In this document: positions 46,874 through 54,752 of the stretch, in pieces
Layout of the letters: the number at the start of each line of letters is the position of its first letter
Position numbering within the stretch: the stretch's first letter is position 1
NCBI RefSeq assembly: GCF_003387075.1
Contig: NZ_QUMQ01000001.1
Coordinates: 7,006,001-7,070,000 of the forward strand
DNA: 64,000 nt
Source of the DNA: Asanoa ferruginea
Lineage (GTDB): Bacteria; Actinomycetota; Actinomycetes; Mycobacteriales; Micromonosporaceae
Direction of reading: 5' to 3'
The notes under the pieces: generated by a model
The model's input: the letters and a program-made list of their open reading frames with translations, nothing else
Database searches by the model: none
Told to the model about the DNA's origin: nothing
Program-made: the position numbers and the translations under genes

Positions 46874-48031
46874 GTGGTCGATGCGCTCGAGGCCGTGTGG
46901 CGCACCGAGGCGGCCGGGATGCGGGCCGTGCTGGCCCGGCGCCTGGGCGACCTCGACCGGGCCGAAGAGGCCCTCCAGGACGCCGTGGGCGAGGCGCTGC
47001 GCCGCTGGCCGACCGAGGGAGTGCCGGAGCGGCCGGCGGGCTGGCTGGTCACCACGGCGTGGCGCAAGGCTCTCGACGGGCTGCGCCGGGAGGCGACCGG
47101 CCGGGAGAAGGCGGCCCGGCTCGCCCTGGAGCCGCCCACCGAACCGACCGGCGACGACCGGCTCGCGATGATCTTCACGTGCTGCCATCCGGACCTCAGC
47201 GAGCCGTCGCAGGTCGCGCTCACGCTCTCGGCCGTCAGTGGCCTGACCACCGAGGAGATCGCCGCCGCCCACCTGGTGCCGACCGCGACGATGGCGCAGC
47301 GGCTGGTGCGGGCCAAGCGGACCCTGCGCGGCGCCCGGTTCGACGTGCCCGGCGACCGGCTGCCGGCCGTGCTCGCCACCGTCTACCTGGTCTTCAACCA
47401 GGGCTACGACGCGGTGCGGCGCGACCTCGCCCGCGAGGGCCTCGAACTGGCCTGCCAACTCGCCGCGCTGATCCCGACCTCTGCCGAGGCGGAGGGCCTG
47501 GCCGCGCTGCTCACCCTGCACGAGGCCCGGGCAGCCACCCGCGTCGACGAGGTCGGCCGGTTGGTGCTGCTGGCCGACCAGGACCGGTCCCGCTGGGACC
47601 GCAACATGATCATTTCAGGGGTACGCCGCCTCGGCCGCGCCGCCACCCTCGGCCCGCCGGGTTTCTACCAACTCCAGGCCGCGATCGCGGCGCAGCACGC
47701 GCTCGCACCGTCCTACGCCGCGACCGACTGGGCCGCCGTCCGCGGCCTCTACGACCGGCTGCTGGAACTGCGCCCCTCGCCGGTGGTAGCGCTGAGCCGG
47801 GCCGTGGCGACCGGCTTCGTCGACGGGCCGGAGGCGGCGCTGGCCGAGGCCGACGCGCTGGAGGAGCGGCTGGCCGGCTACCGGATGTGGCACGCGACCC
47901 GCGCCGACCTGCTGTCGAGGCTGGGCCGCACGGCGGAGGCGGCGGACGCGACCCGCCGGGCGTTGGCATTGGCCACCAACGACGCCGAACGGGACCTGCT
48001 CGCCCGCCGCCTCGCCGCACTCACTTCCTGA
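46874..48031 (+). CDS. ECF42-type RNA polymerase sigma factor, module 2
   Basis: A 385-residue ECF42 sigma factor: region 2 (DLDRAEEALQDAVGEALRRW), the linker IFTCCHPDLSEPSQVALTL, region 4 (SGLTTEEIAAAHLVPTATMA) and the long TPR-like C-terminal domain with VLLADQDRSRWDRNMI. GTG 46874 lies 7 nt after TAGCCT (46861-46866), so it has its own leaderless promoter. It converges with two DGPF genes across a 60-bp tandem repeat. Likely target is the TGTCGA-CGTC promoter at 48982-49009. Confidence 0.93.
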   Translation: MVDALEAVWRTEAAGMRAVLARRLGDLDRAEEALQDAVGEALRRWPTEGVPERPAGWLVTTAWRKALDGLRREATGREKAARLALEPPTEPTGDDRLAMIFTCCHPDLSEPSQVALTLSAVSGLTTEEIAAAHLVPTATMAQRLVRAKRTLRGARFDVPGDRLPAVLATVYLVFNQGYDAVRRDLAREGLELACQLAALIPTSAEAEGLAALLTLHEARAATRVDEVGRLVLLADQDRSRWDRNMIISGVRRLGRAATLGPPGFYQLQAAIAAQHALAPSYAATDWAAVRGLYDRLLELRPSPVVALSRAVATGFVDGPEAALAEADALEERLAGYRMWHATRADLLSRLGRTAEAADATRRALALATNDAERDLLARRLAALTS

Positions 48032-48039
48032 ACTGCGCC

Positions 48040-48220
48040 GCCGTACGGCGCGCGCGCCGCTTCACAAGCGCTCCGGCCGCACGCCCGCACGGTGCTCTGG
48101 CCGCACGGCGCTCGCGCCGCTTCACAAAGGCTCCGGCCGCACGCCCGCACGGAGCTCCGCCCGCACGGCGCTCGCCCCGCTTCACAAGCGGTCCGGCCGC
48201 ACGGCGCCCCCGCCGCCGCA
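48040..48220. repeat. Tandem repeat, exact 60-bp period
   Basis: About three copies of a 60-bp unit fill the gap between convergent sigma and DGPF genes. TTCACAA recurs at 48061, 48121 and 48181, followed by TCCGGCCGCACG and preceded by CGCCGC or CCCCGC. Because 60 is a multiple of three, each frame shows a 20-residue repeat, basic on the minus strand. I see no gene signal. Confidence 0.8.
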
Positions 48221-48228
48221 TGGCAGCG

Positions 48229-48582
48229 TCAGTTCAGGATCGGGCGCACCTCCACGGTCTCCCGGAACGGGACGATGCCCGGCCAGGTTGCGGCGATGGC
48301 CACCGCCTCGTCGGCGTCGGCGACCTCCAGCGGCACGATGCCGCCGATGACCTCCTTCAGCTCGACGTAAGGTCCGTCGGTCACCGTGGTGCGGCCCGCA
48401 TCGCCGGCGCTGATCGTGCGGGTCTCCGCGGCCGGGCCGAGCATCGCCCCGCCCGGTAGGACCTTGCCGGTGGGCAGCCAGCGGGCGTACCAGTCGCGGA
48501 TCTGCCCCATCACCTCCCGGGTGGCCTCGTCGTCGCCACTCCAGGCCGCCTCCTCGCCGCTGATCAGCATCAGGAACCGCAT
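48229..48582 (-). CDS. DGPF-domain protein, module 2, second gene
   Basis: A 117-residue YCII-related protein: MRFLMLISGEEAAW, TTVTDGPYVELKEVIGGIVP (DGPF block) and the closing VEVRPILN. ATG 48582 follows AGGGG. It is the second of two adjacent DGPF genes, 8 bp after the first, and both would be transcribed from the ECF42-type promoter at 48982-49009. Its biochemical role is unknown. Confidence 0.88.
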   Translation of the reverse strand: MRFLMLISGEEAAWSGDDEATREVMGQIRDWYARWLPTGKVLPGGAMLGPAAETRTISAGDAGRTTVTDGPYVELKEVIGGIVPLEVADADEAVAIAATWPGIVPFRETVEVRPILN

Positions 48583-48590
48583 GCGTACCC

Positions 48591-48941
48591 CTAGCGCTCG
48601 ATGGTTGGCCGGACCTCGACCTGGTCGCCGAGCGCCTCGATGCCCGGCCAGGTCGCGGCGCAGGCGATCGCGTCGTCGATCGAGTCGGCCTCCAGCAGCA
48701 TGAAACCGCCGACCACGTCCTTGATCTCGATGTAGGGGCCGTCGGTCACCACGGCCTTGCCGTCGGCACCTCGGCTGACCGTCTTGGCCGTCGCGACCGG
48801 CTGCAACTCGGCGCCGCCGTCGACGATCACGCCCGCGGCGCTCCATTTCTCCCACCAGGAGTTGATGGTCTCCATCACCACATCGGCTTCCGGGCCCTCC
48901 CAGTTGGACTCGGGTCCACAAATCATCATCACGTACCGCAT
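48591..48941 (-). CDS. DGPF-domain protein, module 2, first gene
   Basis: A 116-residue YCII-related protein with MRYVMMICGPESNW, VVTDGPYIEIKDVVGGFMLL and VEVRPTIER. ATG 48941 follows GGCGAG; the longer frame to 49010 would cover the promoter. It resembles the next gene at about half the positions, suggesting local duplication. First gene of the DGPF pair that faces the ECF42 gene. Confidence 0.88.
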   Translation of the reverse strand: MRYVMMICGPESNWEGPEADVVMETINSWWEKWSAAGVIVDGGAELQPVATAKTVSRGADGKAVVTDGPYIEIKDVVGGFMLLEADSIDDAIACAATWPGIEALGDQVEVRPTIER

Positions 48942-48981
48942 TCGCTCGCCTTTCTGTCTCTTCCGACCGTGCCATTGGGAT

Positions 48982-49009
48982 GACGAACGGCACCGTGGCG
49001 GGATCGACA
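48982..49009 (-). promoter_or_regulatory. ECF42-type promoter, module 2
   Basis: On the minus strand TGTCGA (49009-49004) and CGTC (48985-48982) are 18 bp apart, matching the motif reported for ECF42 sigma factors (TGTCGA with CGA/TC). It precedes the two DGPF genes and overlaps the region of the divergent Lrp promoter. Confidence 0.7.
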
Positions 49010-49045
49010 TCGCAGTGGAGGGAACCTGCCGGTAGTTTCTTGCGC

Positions 49046-49516
49046 GTGGAGGACATTGACCGCGCCATCGTCGCAGCCCTGACCGCCGACGGCCGGCTGT
49101 CCTACACCGACCTCGCCGAACGCGTGGGGCTGTCGGTGTCGGCGGTGCACCAGCGGGTCCGCCGGCTCGAGCAGCGCGGGGTGATCCACGGTTACACGGC
49201 CAAGGTCGCCTACGACGCGATCGACCTGCCGCTGGCCGCGTTCGTGGCGATCCGCCCGTTCGACCCGTCGCAGCCCGACGACGCGCCCGAGCGGCTCGCG
49301 CACATCCCGGAGATCGAGTCGTGCTACTCGGTGGCCGGCGACGACTTCTACCTGCTGCTGGTGCGGGTGGCCGGCCCGGCCGACCTGGAGCGGGTGCTCC
49401 AGGAGATCCGGACCTCGGCCAACGTCACGCACCGCACGACGGTGGTGCTGTCGACGCCCTACGAGGGCCGGGCGCCGAAGATGACGCTCACTGACCCGAG
49501 TTCCACTGCTGGATGA
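49046..49516 (+). CDS. Lrp/AsnC-family regulator
   Basis: A 156-residue regulator. Residues 1-60 are the AsnC helix-turn-helix (DIDRAIVAALTADGRLSYTD, then GLSVSAVHQRVRRLEQRGVI) and the rest the RAM effector domain with SCYSVAGDDFYLLLVRVAGP. GTG 49046 follows TAGTTT by 7 nt, a leaderless arrangement. Family members sense amino acids. Its last 29 bases overlap the convergent histidine phosphatase gene. Confidence 0.93.
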   Translation: MEDIDRAIVAALTADGRLSYTDLAERVGLSVSAVHQRVRRLEQRGVIHGYTAKVAYDAIDLPLAAFVAIRPFDPSQPDDAPERLAHIPEIESCYSVAGDDFYLLLVRVAGPADLERVLQEIRTSANVTHRTTVVLSTPYEGRAPKMTLTDPSSTAG

Positions 49517-50060
49517 CCCGGGTGCTGTGCTCGAAGCCGAGCACGGACAGGGTCGCGGTGTCGAGCTTGAGCAGCCCACCGCCCTCGGTGCCCAGCCCGA
49601 TCCAGCGCGCCCCGACGACCCGCAGGCAGTGGCCGTGGCCGACCAGCGCGACGTCACCCTCGTCGAGCAGCTTGGCCGCCTTGGCGAGCAGCCGGTCGAC
49701 CCGCACGCCGACCTGCGCGGGCGTCTCGCCGCCGGGCGCGCCGTCGGTCCACAGGGACCAGATCGGGTCGTGGTCTTCGTGGATCTTCGCTGAGGTGATC
49801 CCCTCGTAGCGGCCGTAGTTCCACTCGGCCAGGTCGTCGTCGACCTCGGTGACCCGCAGGCCGGCGATCTCCGCGGTGCGCAGCGCCCGGCGGCGCGGGC
49901 TGCTGATCACGGCGGCGAACGGCCGCCCAGCGAGTCGGGCGCCGATCTCGCGGGCCTGTTGCTCGCCGTCGGCGGTCAGGTCGATATCGGTGTACGAGGT
50001 GTGCTGGCCGGTCCGGCTCCACTCGGTCTGCCCGTGCCGGACCAGCACGATCTCCGCCAT
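49488..50060 (-). CDS. Histidine phosphatase superfamily protein
   Basis: A 190-residue phosphoglycerate-mutase-like phosphatase. The phospho-acceptor motif is VLVRHGQTEWS, SSPRRRALRTAEIA carries the second arginine, AEWNYGRYEG the acid region and VGHGHCLRVV the second histidine. ATG 50060 follows GGATGG; the longer start at 50069 is less likely. Substrates in this family range from sugar phosphates to nucleotides. Convergent with, and overlapping, the Lrp gene. Confidence 0.9.
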   Translation of the reverse strand: MAEIVLVRHGQTEWSRTGQHTSYTDIDLTADGEQQAREIGARLAGRPFAAVISSPRRRALRTAEIAGLRVTEVDDDLAEWNYGRYEGITSAKIHEDHDPIWSLWTDGAPGGETPAQVGVRVDRLLAKAAKLLDEGDVALVGHGHCLRVVGARWIGLGTEGGGLLKLDTATLSVLGFEHSTRVIQQWNSGQ

Positions 50061-50107
50061 GCCGTCCATCCAACCGGAGCGCCGCCCGATTCGCTGGCCG
50101 AATCATC

Positions 50108-50137
50108 GTCCTAGGACGCCGTAGGGGGTGTGCCCGG
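50108..50137 (+). repeat. Dispersed CCTAGG motif, copy 3
   Basis: CGTCCTAGGACGCCGTAG, then GGGGTGTGCCCGG, upstream of the peptide deformylase gene; the first 12 bases are a perfect palindrome (CGTCCTAGGACG). Confidence 0.7.
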
Positions 50138-50182
50138 GTCCGTAGATCAAACCGGCGGCGGGGGACCGGTAGGGTCGGCTCC

Positions 50183-50680
50183 ATGACCGTCCGTCCTATC
50201 CGGCTGCTCGGCGACGCGGTGCTGCGGGCCGAGTGTGACCCCGTGCGCAGCTTCGACGCGGAACTGCGGTCGCTGGTCACGGACCTGATGGACACGTTGC
50301 TCGGTGAGCCCGGCCGGGCCGGCGTGGCCGCCAACCAGATCGGCGTCAGCGCCCGGGTGTTCGTCTACGACGCCGAGGGCCAGCAGGGTCATGTGGTCAA
50401 TCCGACTCTTACGGTCTCCGAGGAGCTGCAGGACGGTGACGAGGGCTGCCTGTCCATTCCGGAGCTCTACTTCCCGACGCCGCGGGCCATGCACGCCACG
50501 GTGACCGGCTTCGACCAGCACGGTGAGCCGCTCACGGTGTCCGGCAGCGGGTTCCTGGCCCGGGCTTTCCAGCACGAGACCGACCACCTGGCCGGCCGCC
50601 TGTTCGTCGACACGTTGCGCGGCCAGACCCGGCGCGAGGCGCTGCGGGCGATCCGCGCCGAGCCCTGGAAGCGGCGCTGA
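50183..50680 (+). CDS. def: Peptide deformylase
   Basis: A 165-residue metalloenzyme that removes the formyl group from nascent protein N-termini. The three signature motifs are present: GRAGVAANQIG (motif 1), EGCLSIPELY (motif 2, metal Cys) and QHETDHLAG (motif 3, the two metal His and catalytic Glu). TAGGGT (50170-50175) lies 7 nt before the ATG, so the transcript is leaderless. A dispersed CCTAGG motif is upstream. It is probably one of several deformylases of the organism. Confidence 0.94.
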   Translation: MTVRPIRLLGDAVLRAECDPVRSFDAELRSLVTDLMDTLLGEPGRAGVAANQIGVSARVFVYDAEGQQGHVVNPTLTVSEELQDGDEGCLSIPELYFPTPRAMHATVTGFDQHGEPLTVSGSGFLARAFQHETDHLAGRLFVDTLRGQTRREALRAIRAEPWKRR

Positions 50681-51114
50681 TCCGGGCGGCGGGAGCGTTC
50701 CGCCGGACGGCCCTGGAGCGGTCGGACCAGCGCGTCTCGTGGGAGCGGCCCGATCAGGCGTTCTTCGCCGCCGGCGCGTGCCACATCCTTGCCTGGGTGT
50801 GCCGGGACGCCTATCCGGAGCGGTCGATCGGGCTGGTGGCGCTGCTGCTCGATGGCGACCGGTATCCGTTCCACGTCTACGCCAGCTGGGACGGCTGGGC
50901 GTTCGACGCCTCGGGTTGGCATGCGGAGCCGTTGCTGGTGCAGGTCAACGAGGACTTCGAGGGTCGGCCGGTGGAGCGCGTCGCGCTCACGGTCGACCTC
51001 GCCGAGTTCTGCGCCGGGCACGTCCACCGGATGCCGCATCAGTATTGGGGCGATCCACTTCCGCGGGCGTGCGCATACCTGAGCCACTTCGCGCCGCCGT
51101 GGGCGGGAAGCTAG
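50677..51114 (+). CDS. Conserved hypothetical protein, non-canonical start
   Basis: A frame of 145 codons opening at a CTG that overlaps the deformylase stop (CTGA). SWERPDQAFFAAGACHILAW and VHRMPHQYWGDPLPRACAYL look conserved and are coding in style, yet no ATG, GTG or TTG precedes the first of these; GTG 50797 would drop it. No family is recognised, no signal peptide or membrane helix seen, and the region WDGWAFDASGWHAEPLL resembles a small beta-rich enzyme. Probably cotranscribed with def. Confidence 0.6.
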   Translation: MIRAAGAFRRTALERSDQRVSWERPDQAFFAAGACHILAWVCRDAYPERSIGLVALLLDGDRYPFHVYASWDGWAFDASGWHAEPLLVQVNEDFEGRPVERVALTVDLAEFCAGHVHRMPHQYWGDPLPRACAYLSHFAPPWAGS

Positions 51115-51122
51115 CCTGCGGC

Positions 51123-51857
51123 GTGACGATCTTTCGGGTGCCCTACCACCATGACGAGCGGTTGGCTGATGACAGCCTCGTGTTGCCGGGCGCGAGTGTG
51201 ACCGTGGAGCCGGAGTTTCCGGACGGGACCATCTGGGAGCGGCTCGCCTCCCTGACCGGTGCGGTCGCGGCCGTCGTGGCCGAGGACGCAAAGGCCGGTG
51301 CGGTGCCGACCGTCGTCTCGGGCGACTGCCTGGTCGCGCTGGGCACGATCGCCGGCCTCCAGCGGGCCGGGCTCGACCCCGGGCTGCTGTGGTTCGACGC
51401 GCACGGCGACGTGCACACGCTGGAGACCACGACCTCGGGCTACCTCGGCGGCCTGTCGTTGCGGTTGGCCCTCGGTGCGCACCCCGACCTGCTCGCCGGG
51501 CCACTCGGGCTGCGGCCGCTTCCGATCGAGCGGGCCGTTCTCGTCGACGGGCGTGACCTGGACCCGGCCGAGGTCGCCTACCTGGCCACCAGCGGCCTGG
51601 TCCGGCAGCCGGTGGACGCGCTGGCGCTGCCGGACGGCCCGCTGGTGCTGCATGTCGACGTCGACGTGATCGACTCCGCCGAGCTGCCCGGCCTGCGCTT
51701 CCCGGCACCGGGTGGCCCGTCCACCGGAGATGTGCTGGAGGCCGTCCAGCGGGTCCTGGCGACCGGCCGCGTGGCCGCGGTGGACATCGCCGGCACCTGG
51801 CACGACGCCCCCAACAGCCGGGCCACGGAAACCCTCGCTGCACTTCTTGCATCCTAG
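51123..51857 (+). CDS. Arginase/agmatinase-fold protein
   Basis: A 244-residue ureohydrolase-family protein. Metal-binding blocks are VVSGDCLVALG, LWFDAHGDVHT (DAHxD) and LHVDVDVIDS (DxDxxD). In arginases the first block is GGDHS, and its His binds manganese; here Cys stands in that place. GTG 51123 follows TAGCCT by 5 nt. Related short actinobacterial proteins are annotated as arginase family but their substrates are untested. It follows the hypothetical gene after 8 bp. Confidence 0.87.
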   Translation: MTIFRVPYHHDERLADDSLVLPGASVTVEPEFPDGTIWERLASLTGAVAAVVAEDAKAGAVPTVVSGDCLVALGTIAGLQRAGLDPGLLWFDAHGDVHTLETTTSGYLGGLSLRLALGAHPDLLAGPLGLRPLPIERAVLVDGRDLDPAEVAYLATSGLVRQPVDALALPDGPLVLHVDVDVIDSAELPGLRFPAPGGPSTGDVLEAVQRVLATGRVAAVDIAGTWHDAPNSRATETLAALLAS

Positions 51858-51880
51858 GACGCCTTACGGGTAGTGCGGCC
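51851..51880 (+). repeat. Dispersed CCTAGG motif, copy 4
   Basis: ATCCTAGGACGCCTTACGGG, then TAGTGCGGCC, follows the arginase-fold gene and precedes the sigma-glycosidase fusion. A weaker partial copy (TTCTAGGTGCGCCTTA) lies at about 51931. Confidence 0.6.
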
Positions 51881-52017
51881 AGTCGCAAGGGCAAGTCAGC
51901 GCCGATGGCGCTAGGGGGCCGGTCGGGAAGTTCTAGGTGCGCCTTAAAACTGTTATCCGGCGCTCGCCCCGGTCGTCTCCTGTGCGCCACGATGGGGCGG
52001 CTTCAAGGAGAGGTGCG

Positions 52018-53970
52018 ATGCGCGAAGGGTACGAGCAGGCGTTGGTCGTCGCTGCTCGCGACGGTGATCCGCGGGCGGTCGACCGGCTGGTCGCCGAGTA
52101 TCTGCCGCTGGTCTACAACGTGGTCGGTCGCGCGCTCGACGGGCACGCCGATGTCGACGACGTCGTGCAGGAGACGATGCTGCGCTGTGTGACCGGCCTG
52201 CGTCAGCTGCGCGACCCGGCGAGCTTCCGGGCGTGGTTGGTCGCGATCGCGGTGCGGCAGGTACGCGACCGGCAGGCGGACCCCTACCGGGCGCGGCAGG
52301 CCGGTCACCTCGGCTATCCCGCCGACGACTACAACCTCACCGACCCGGGCGCCGACTTCGCCGAGTTGACGATCCTGAGGCTGGAGCTGTCGGGGCAGCG
52401 GCGCGAGGTGGCCGAGGCGACCCGGTGGCTCGACCCGGACGACCGGGAGCTGCTGTCGCTGTGGTGGCTGGAGTCGTCGGGCGAGCTGACCCGCGATGAG
52501 CTGGCACAGTCGCTGGGGCTGACCAACCAGCATGCCGCCGTACGCGTGCAGCGGATGAAGGAGCGGCTCGACTCCGCCCGGGTGCTGGTGCGGGCCCTGC
52601 ACGCCCGGCCCCGCTGCGAGGAACTCAACGCGGTGGTCGCCGGCTGGTCGGGGCGCCCGGACGCGCTGTGGCGCAAGCGGCTGGCCCGGCACGCGCGCGA
52701 CTGCCCGCACTGCGGGTCGAGTTGGACGCAGCTGGTGGCCGCCGAGCGGCTGCTGGCCGGCGTGGGCCTGGTCGCACCGGTGGCCGGGTTGGCGGCGGCG
52801 ATGGCCGCCGGCGGCACGTCCGCCGGTGGCGTCGTCGGCGCCGCGGCGGGTGCGGGCTGGAACACCGCCACGACCGCGACCGGCGCGGCCGCGCTACCGG
52901 GCGCCACGGGCACGACGGCCACAGCCGCGAGCACGGGCGCCGCCGGCAAGACGGCGTGGCTGACGAAGCTGCTGCACGGGTTCGTGATCAGCAAGCCGAT
53001 CGCGGCCGCCGCGGCCACGGTCGCGGTGGCGACCGCCGCGGTGGTCACGTTCGGGGTCGTGCGCGATGGTGACGCGGTGCCCGCCGCGGCCGTGTTGCCT
53101 CCTGCGGTCTCGGGGGCCCCGTCGCTCGTACCCTCGGCAGATCCGGCACCGACGACGGCGCCGCCGGCGTCCCCCACCGCGACACCGACCCCGAAGAAGA
53201 CGACGAAGAAGCCGGTGGCGCCGTTGCCGCCGACCCGCAAGACGGCGAAGAAGGGTGCCGCGGTGTGGGATTTCCCGGCGGTGAACGCGGGCCTGAAGGC
53301 GGTCGGCGCGTCCTGGTACTACAACTGGGGTTCCAACAACGACCGGATGCCGGCGTCGGGTGTCGAGTTCGTGCCGATGATCTGGGGCACGGCCAACGCG
53401 ACCGACTCGACGATCGCGCAGGCCAAGCGCGAGGGTGACACGCTGCTCGGTTTCAACGAGCCGGACATGGCGGGTCAGGCCAACATGACGCCGGCGAAGG
53501 CGTTGGAGCTGTGGCCGAAGCTCCAGGCGACCGGGATGCGGCTGGGCAGCCCGTCGGTCGCGTTCGGCGCCGCTGACACCGGCAAGTGGCTCGACGAGTT
53601 CATGAAGGGCGCGAAGCAGAAGGGCTACCGGGTCGACTTCATCACCCTGCACTGGTACGGGGGTGACTTCTCGTCGGCGGCCGTGGGGCAGCTCAAGGGC
53701 TACATCCAGCAGGTGTACGCGAAATACAAGCTGCCGATCTGGCTGACCGAGTTCGCGCTGATCCGGTTCGACGGCTCGGGTGCGCACTACCCGACGGACG
53801 CGCAGCAGGTGGCGTTCATCAACGGGGCGACGGACATGCTCCAGGGCCTGTCCTACGTGGAGCGGTATTCCTGGTTCGGGCTGCCGTCGACGTCGGACAG
53901 CCACACCGGCCTCTACAAGGAGAGCGGCCAGTTGACGCCGATGGGCACCGCCTACCGGGCGGCGGGCTGA
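52018..53970 (+). CDS. ECF sigma factor fused to zinc finger, membrane helix and GH128-like glycosidase domain
   Basis: A 650-residue single polypeptide. Residues about 8-85 are sigma region 2 (VDDVVQETMLRCVTGLRQLR), about 130-190 region 4 (LTRDELAQSLGLTNQHAAVR); His225-x3-Cys229-x2-Cys232 forms an anti-sigma-type zinc motif; a membrane helix lies at about 328-346 (AAAAATVAVATAAVVTFGVV); a Pro/Thr/Lys linker follows; residues about 395-650 are an Asl1-like GH128 glycosidase domain with Glu481 in GFNEPDM and Glu578 in WLTEFAL as candidate catalytic pair. ATG 52018 follows AAGGAGAGG. The sigma part faces the cytosol and the glycosidase the outside, so the protein may sense beta-glucan directly. 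Related ECF fusions (ECF52/53-like) are known in actinobacteria. Confidence 0.9.
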   Translation: MREGYEQALVVAARDGDPRAVDRLVAEYLPLVYNVVGRALDGHADVDDVVQETMLRCVTGLRQLRDPASFRAWLVAIAVRQVRDRQADPYRARQAGHLGYPADDYNLTDPGADFAELTILRLELSGQRREVAEATRWLDPDDRELLSLWWLESSGELTRDELAQSLGLTNQHAAVRVQRMKERLDSARVLVRALHARPRCEELNAVVAGWSGRPDALWRKRLARHARDCPHCGSSWTQLVAAERLLAGVGLVAPVAGLAAAMAAGGTSAGGVVGAAAGAGWNTATTATGAAALPGATGTTATAASTGAAGKTAWLTKLLHGFVISKPIAAAAATVAVATAAVVTFGVVRDGDAVPAAAVLPPAVSGAPSLVPSADPAPTTAPPASPTATPTPKKTTKKPVAPLPPTRKTAKKGAAVWDFPAVNAGLKAVGASWYYNWGSNNDRMPASGVEFVPMIWGTANATDSTIAQAKREGDTLLGFNEPDMAGQANMTPAKALELWPKLQATGMRLGSPSVAFGAADTGKWLDEFMKGAKQKGYRVDFITLHWYGGDFSSAAVGQLKGYIQQVYAKYKLPIWLTEFALIRFDGSGAHYPTDAQQVAFINGATDMLQGLSYVERYSWFGLPSTSDSHTGLYKESGQLTPMGTAYRAAG

Positions 53971-54743
53971 TCCGCGAGCAGGTGCTCGTAGGGGAACCCG
54001 TCGAGGAGTTCGGCGCGGCGGGCGGACAGGTCGCGGAGCCCGGCCTCGATGGTCGCGTGGTCAACGAGGTCGGGTTCGGCGCTGTCGCGGACCTTGAGGC
54101 GCTGCCCGATGGCAGCGCCGGCGAGGTCTTCGGCGAGCCGGTCGGCGGGGACGCCGCAGGTGGTGCGGTGCTCGGCGAGGCGGACGCGTTCGAAGACGTA
54201 GCCGCCTTCGCGGAGCTGTAGCCAGGCCCAGCCCTCGGCGGGGCCGCCGGCCCAGCGGACCCGGATGCCGCGGATGATCGGGTCGAAGACCTCGCGGGCG
54301 CTGTAGGCGTCGACGGCGGCGGCGCGGGCGACCGAGGACAGGTCGTTGACGTAGCCGGTGCGGCCGTCGGGGAGGCGGCCGACGATGTCGCGGTAGTCCA
54401 CGCCGAACTCGCGCGCGTCCAGGACGTACCCCATGATCTGGTCGCCGTGGTGTGCCGCGGTCAGGGTCGGTGAGCCGATGCGGATCAGGGGCAGGCCGAC
54501 GGCGTCGCAGACCGCGGTGGTCATCCGGGTGACGCGTGCGGCGCCGCCGGCGGTGTCGTCGGTGAACAGCAGCGCGAACTCGGGCCGGTCGGTGGCGGCG
54601 TCGGTCACGAGGTAGTCGAGGACGACGGAGCCGGCGGTGTTCCACTGCCCGGCGGTGACGCCGGTGGGCTTGCGGCCGATCACCTGGCCGAGGCGGCGTC
54701 CGGTGTGGACCCGGCGGCCGGCGCGCGCGATGGTTGGCGTCAC
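53952..54743 (-). CDS. DUF2726-like protein of possible nuclease fold
   Basis: A 263-residue protein. Its centre (SVVLDYLVTDAATDRPEFAL, then LLFTDDTAGG and CDAVGLPLIRIGSP) follows the layout of DUF2726, a restriction-endonuclease-like fold, but the usual acidic/lysine catalytic set is not clearly present. The GTG at 54743 lies 6 nt after a minus-strand TAGCGT (54755-54750), a promoter embedded in the end of the decarboxylase gene. It overlaps the sigma-glycosidase gene by 19 bp in convergent orientation. Whether it belongs to the siderophore operon is unclear. Confidence 0.55.
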   Translation of the reverse strand: MTPTIARAGRRVHTGRRLGQVIGRKPTGVTAGQWNTAGSVVLDYLVTDAATDRPEFALLFTDDTAGGAARVTRMTTAVCDAVGLPLIRIGSPTLTAAHHGDQIMGYVLDAREFGVDYRDIVGRLPDGRTGYVNDLSSVARAAAVDAYSAREVFDPIIRGIRVRWAGGPAEGWAWLQLREGGYVFERVRLAEHRTTCGVPADRLAEDLAGAAIGQRLKVRDSAEPDLVDHATIEAGLRDLSARRAELLDGFPYEHLLADQPAAR

Positions 54744-54752
54744 GGGCCGACG

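Noticed and set aside
48021-48221. Minus-strand 66-residue basic protein with 20-residue repeats
   Set aside because: The repeats follow from the 60-bp DNA period; no ribosome-binding site and other frames are equally open.
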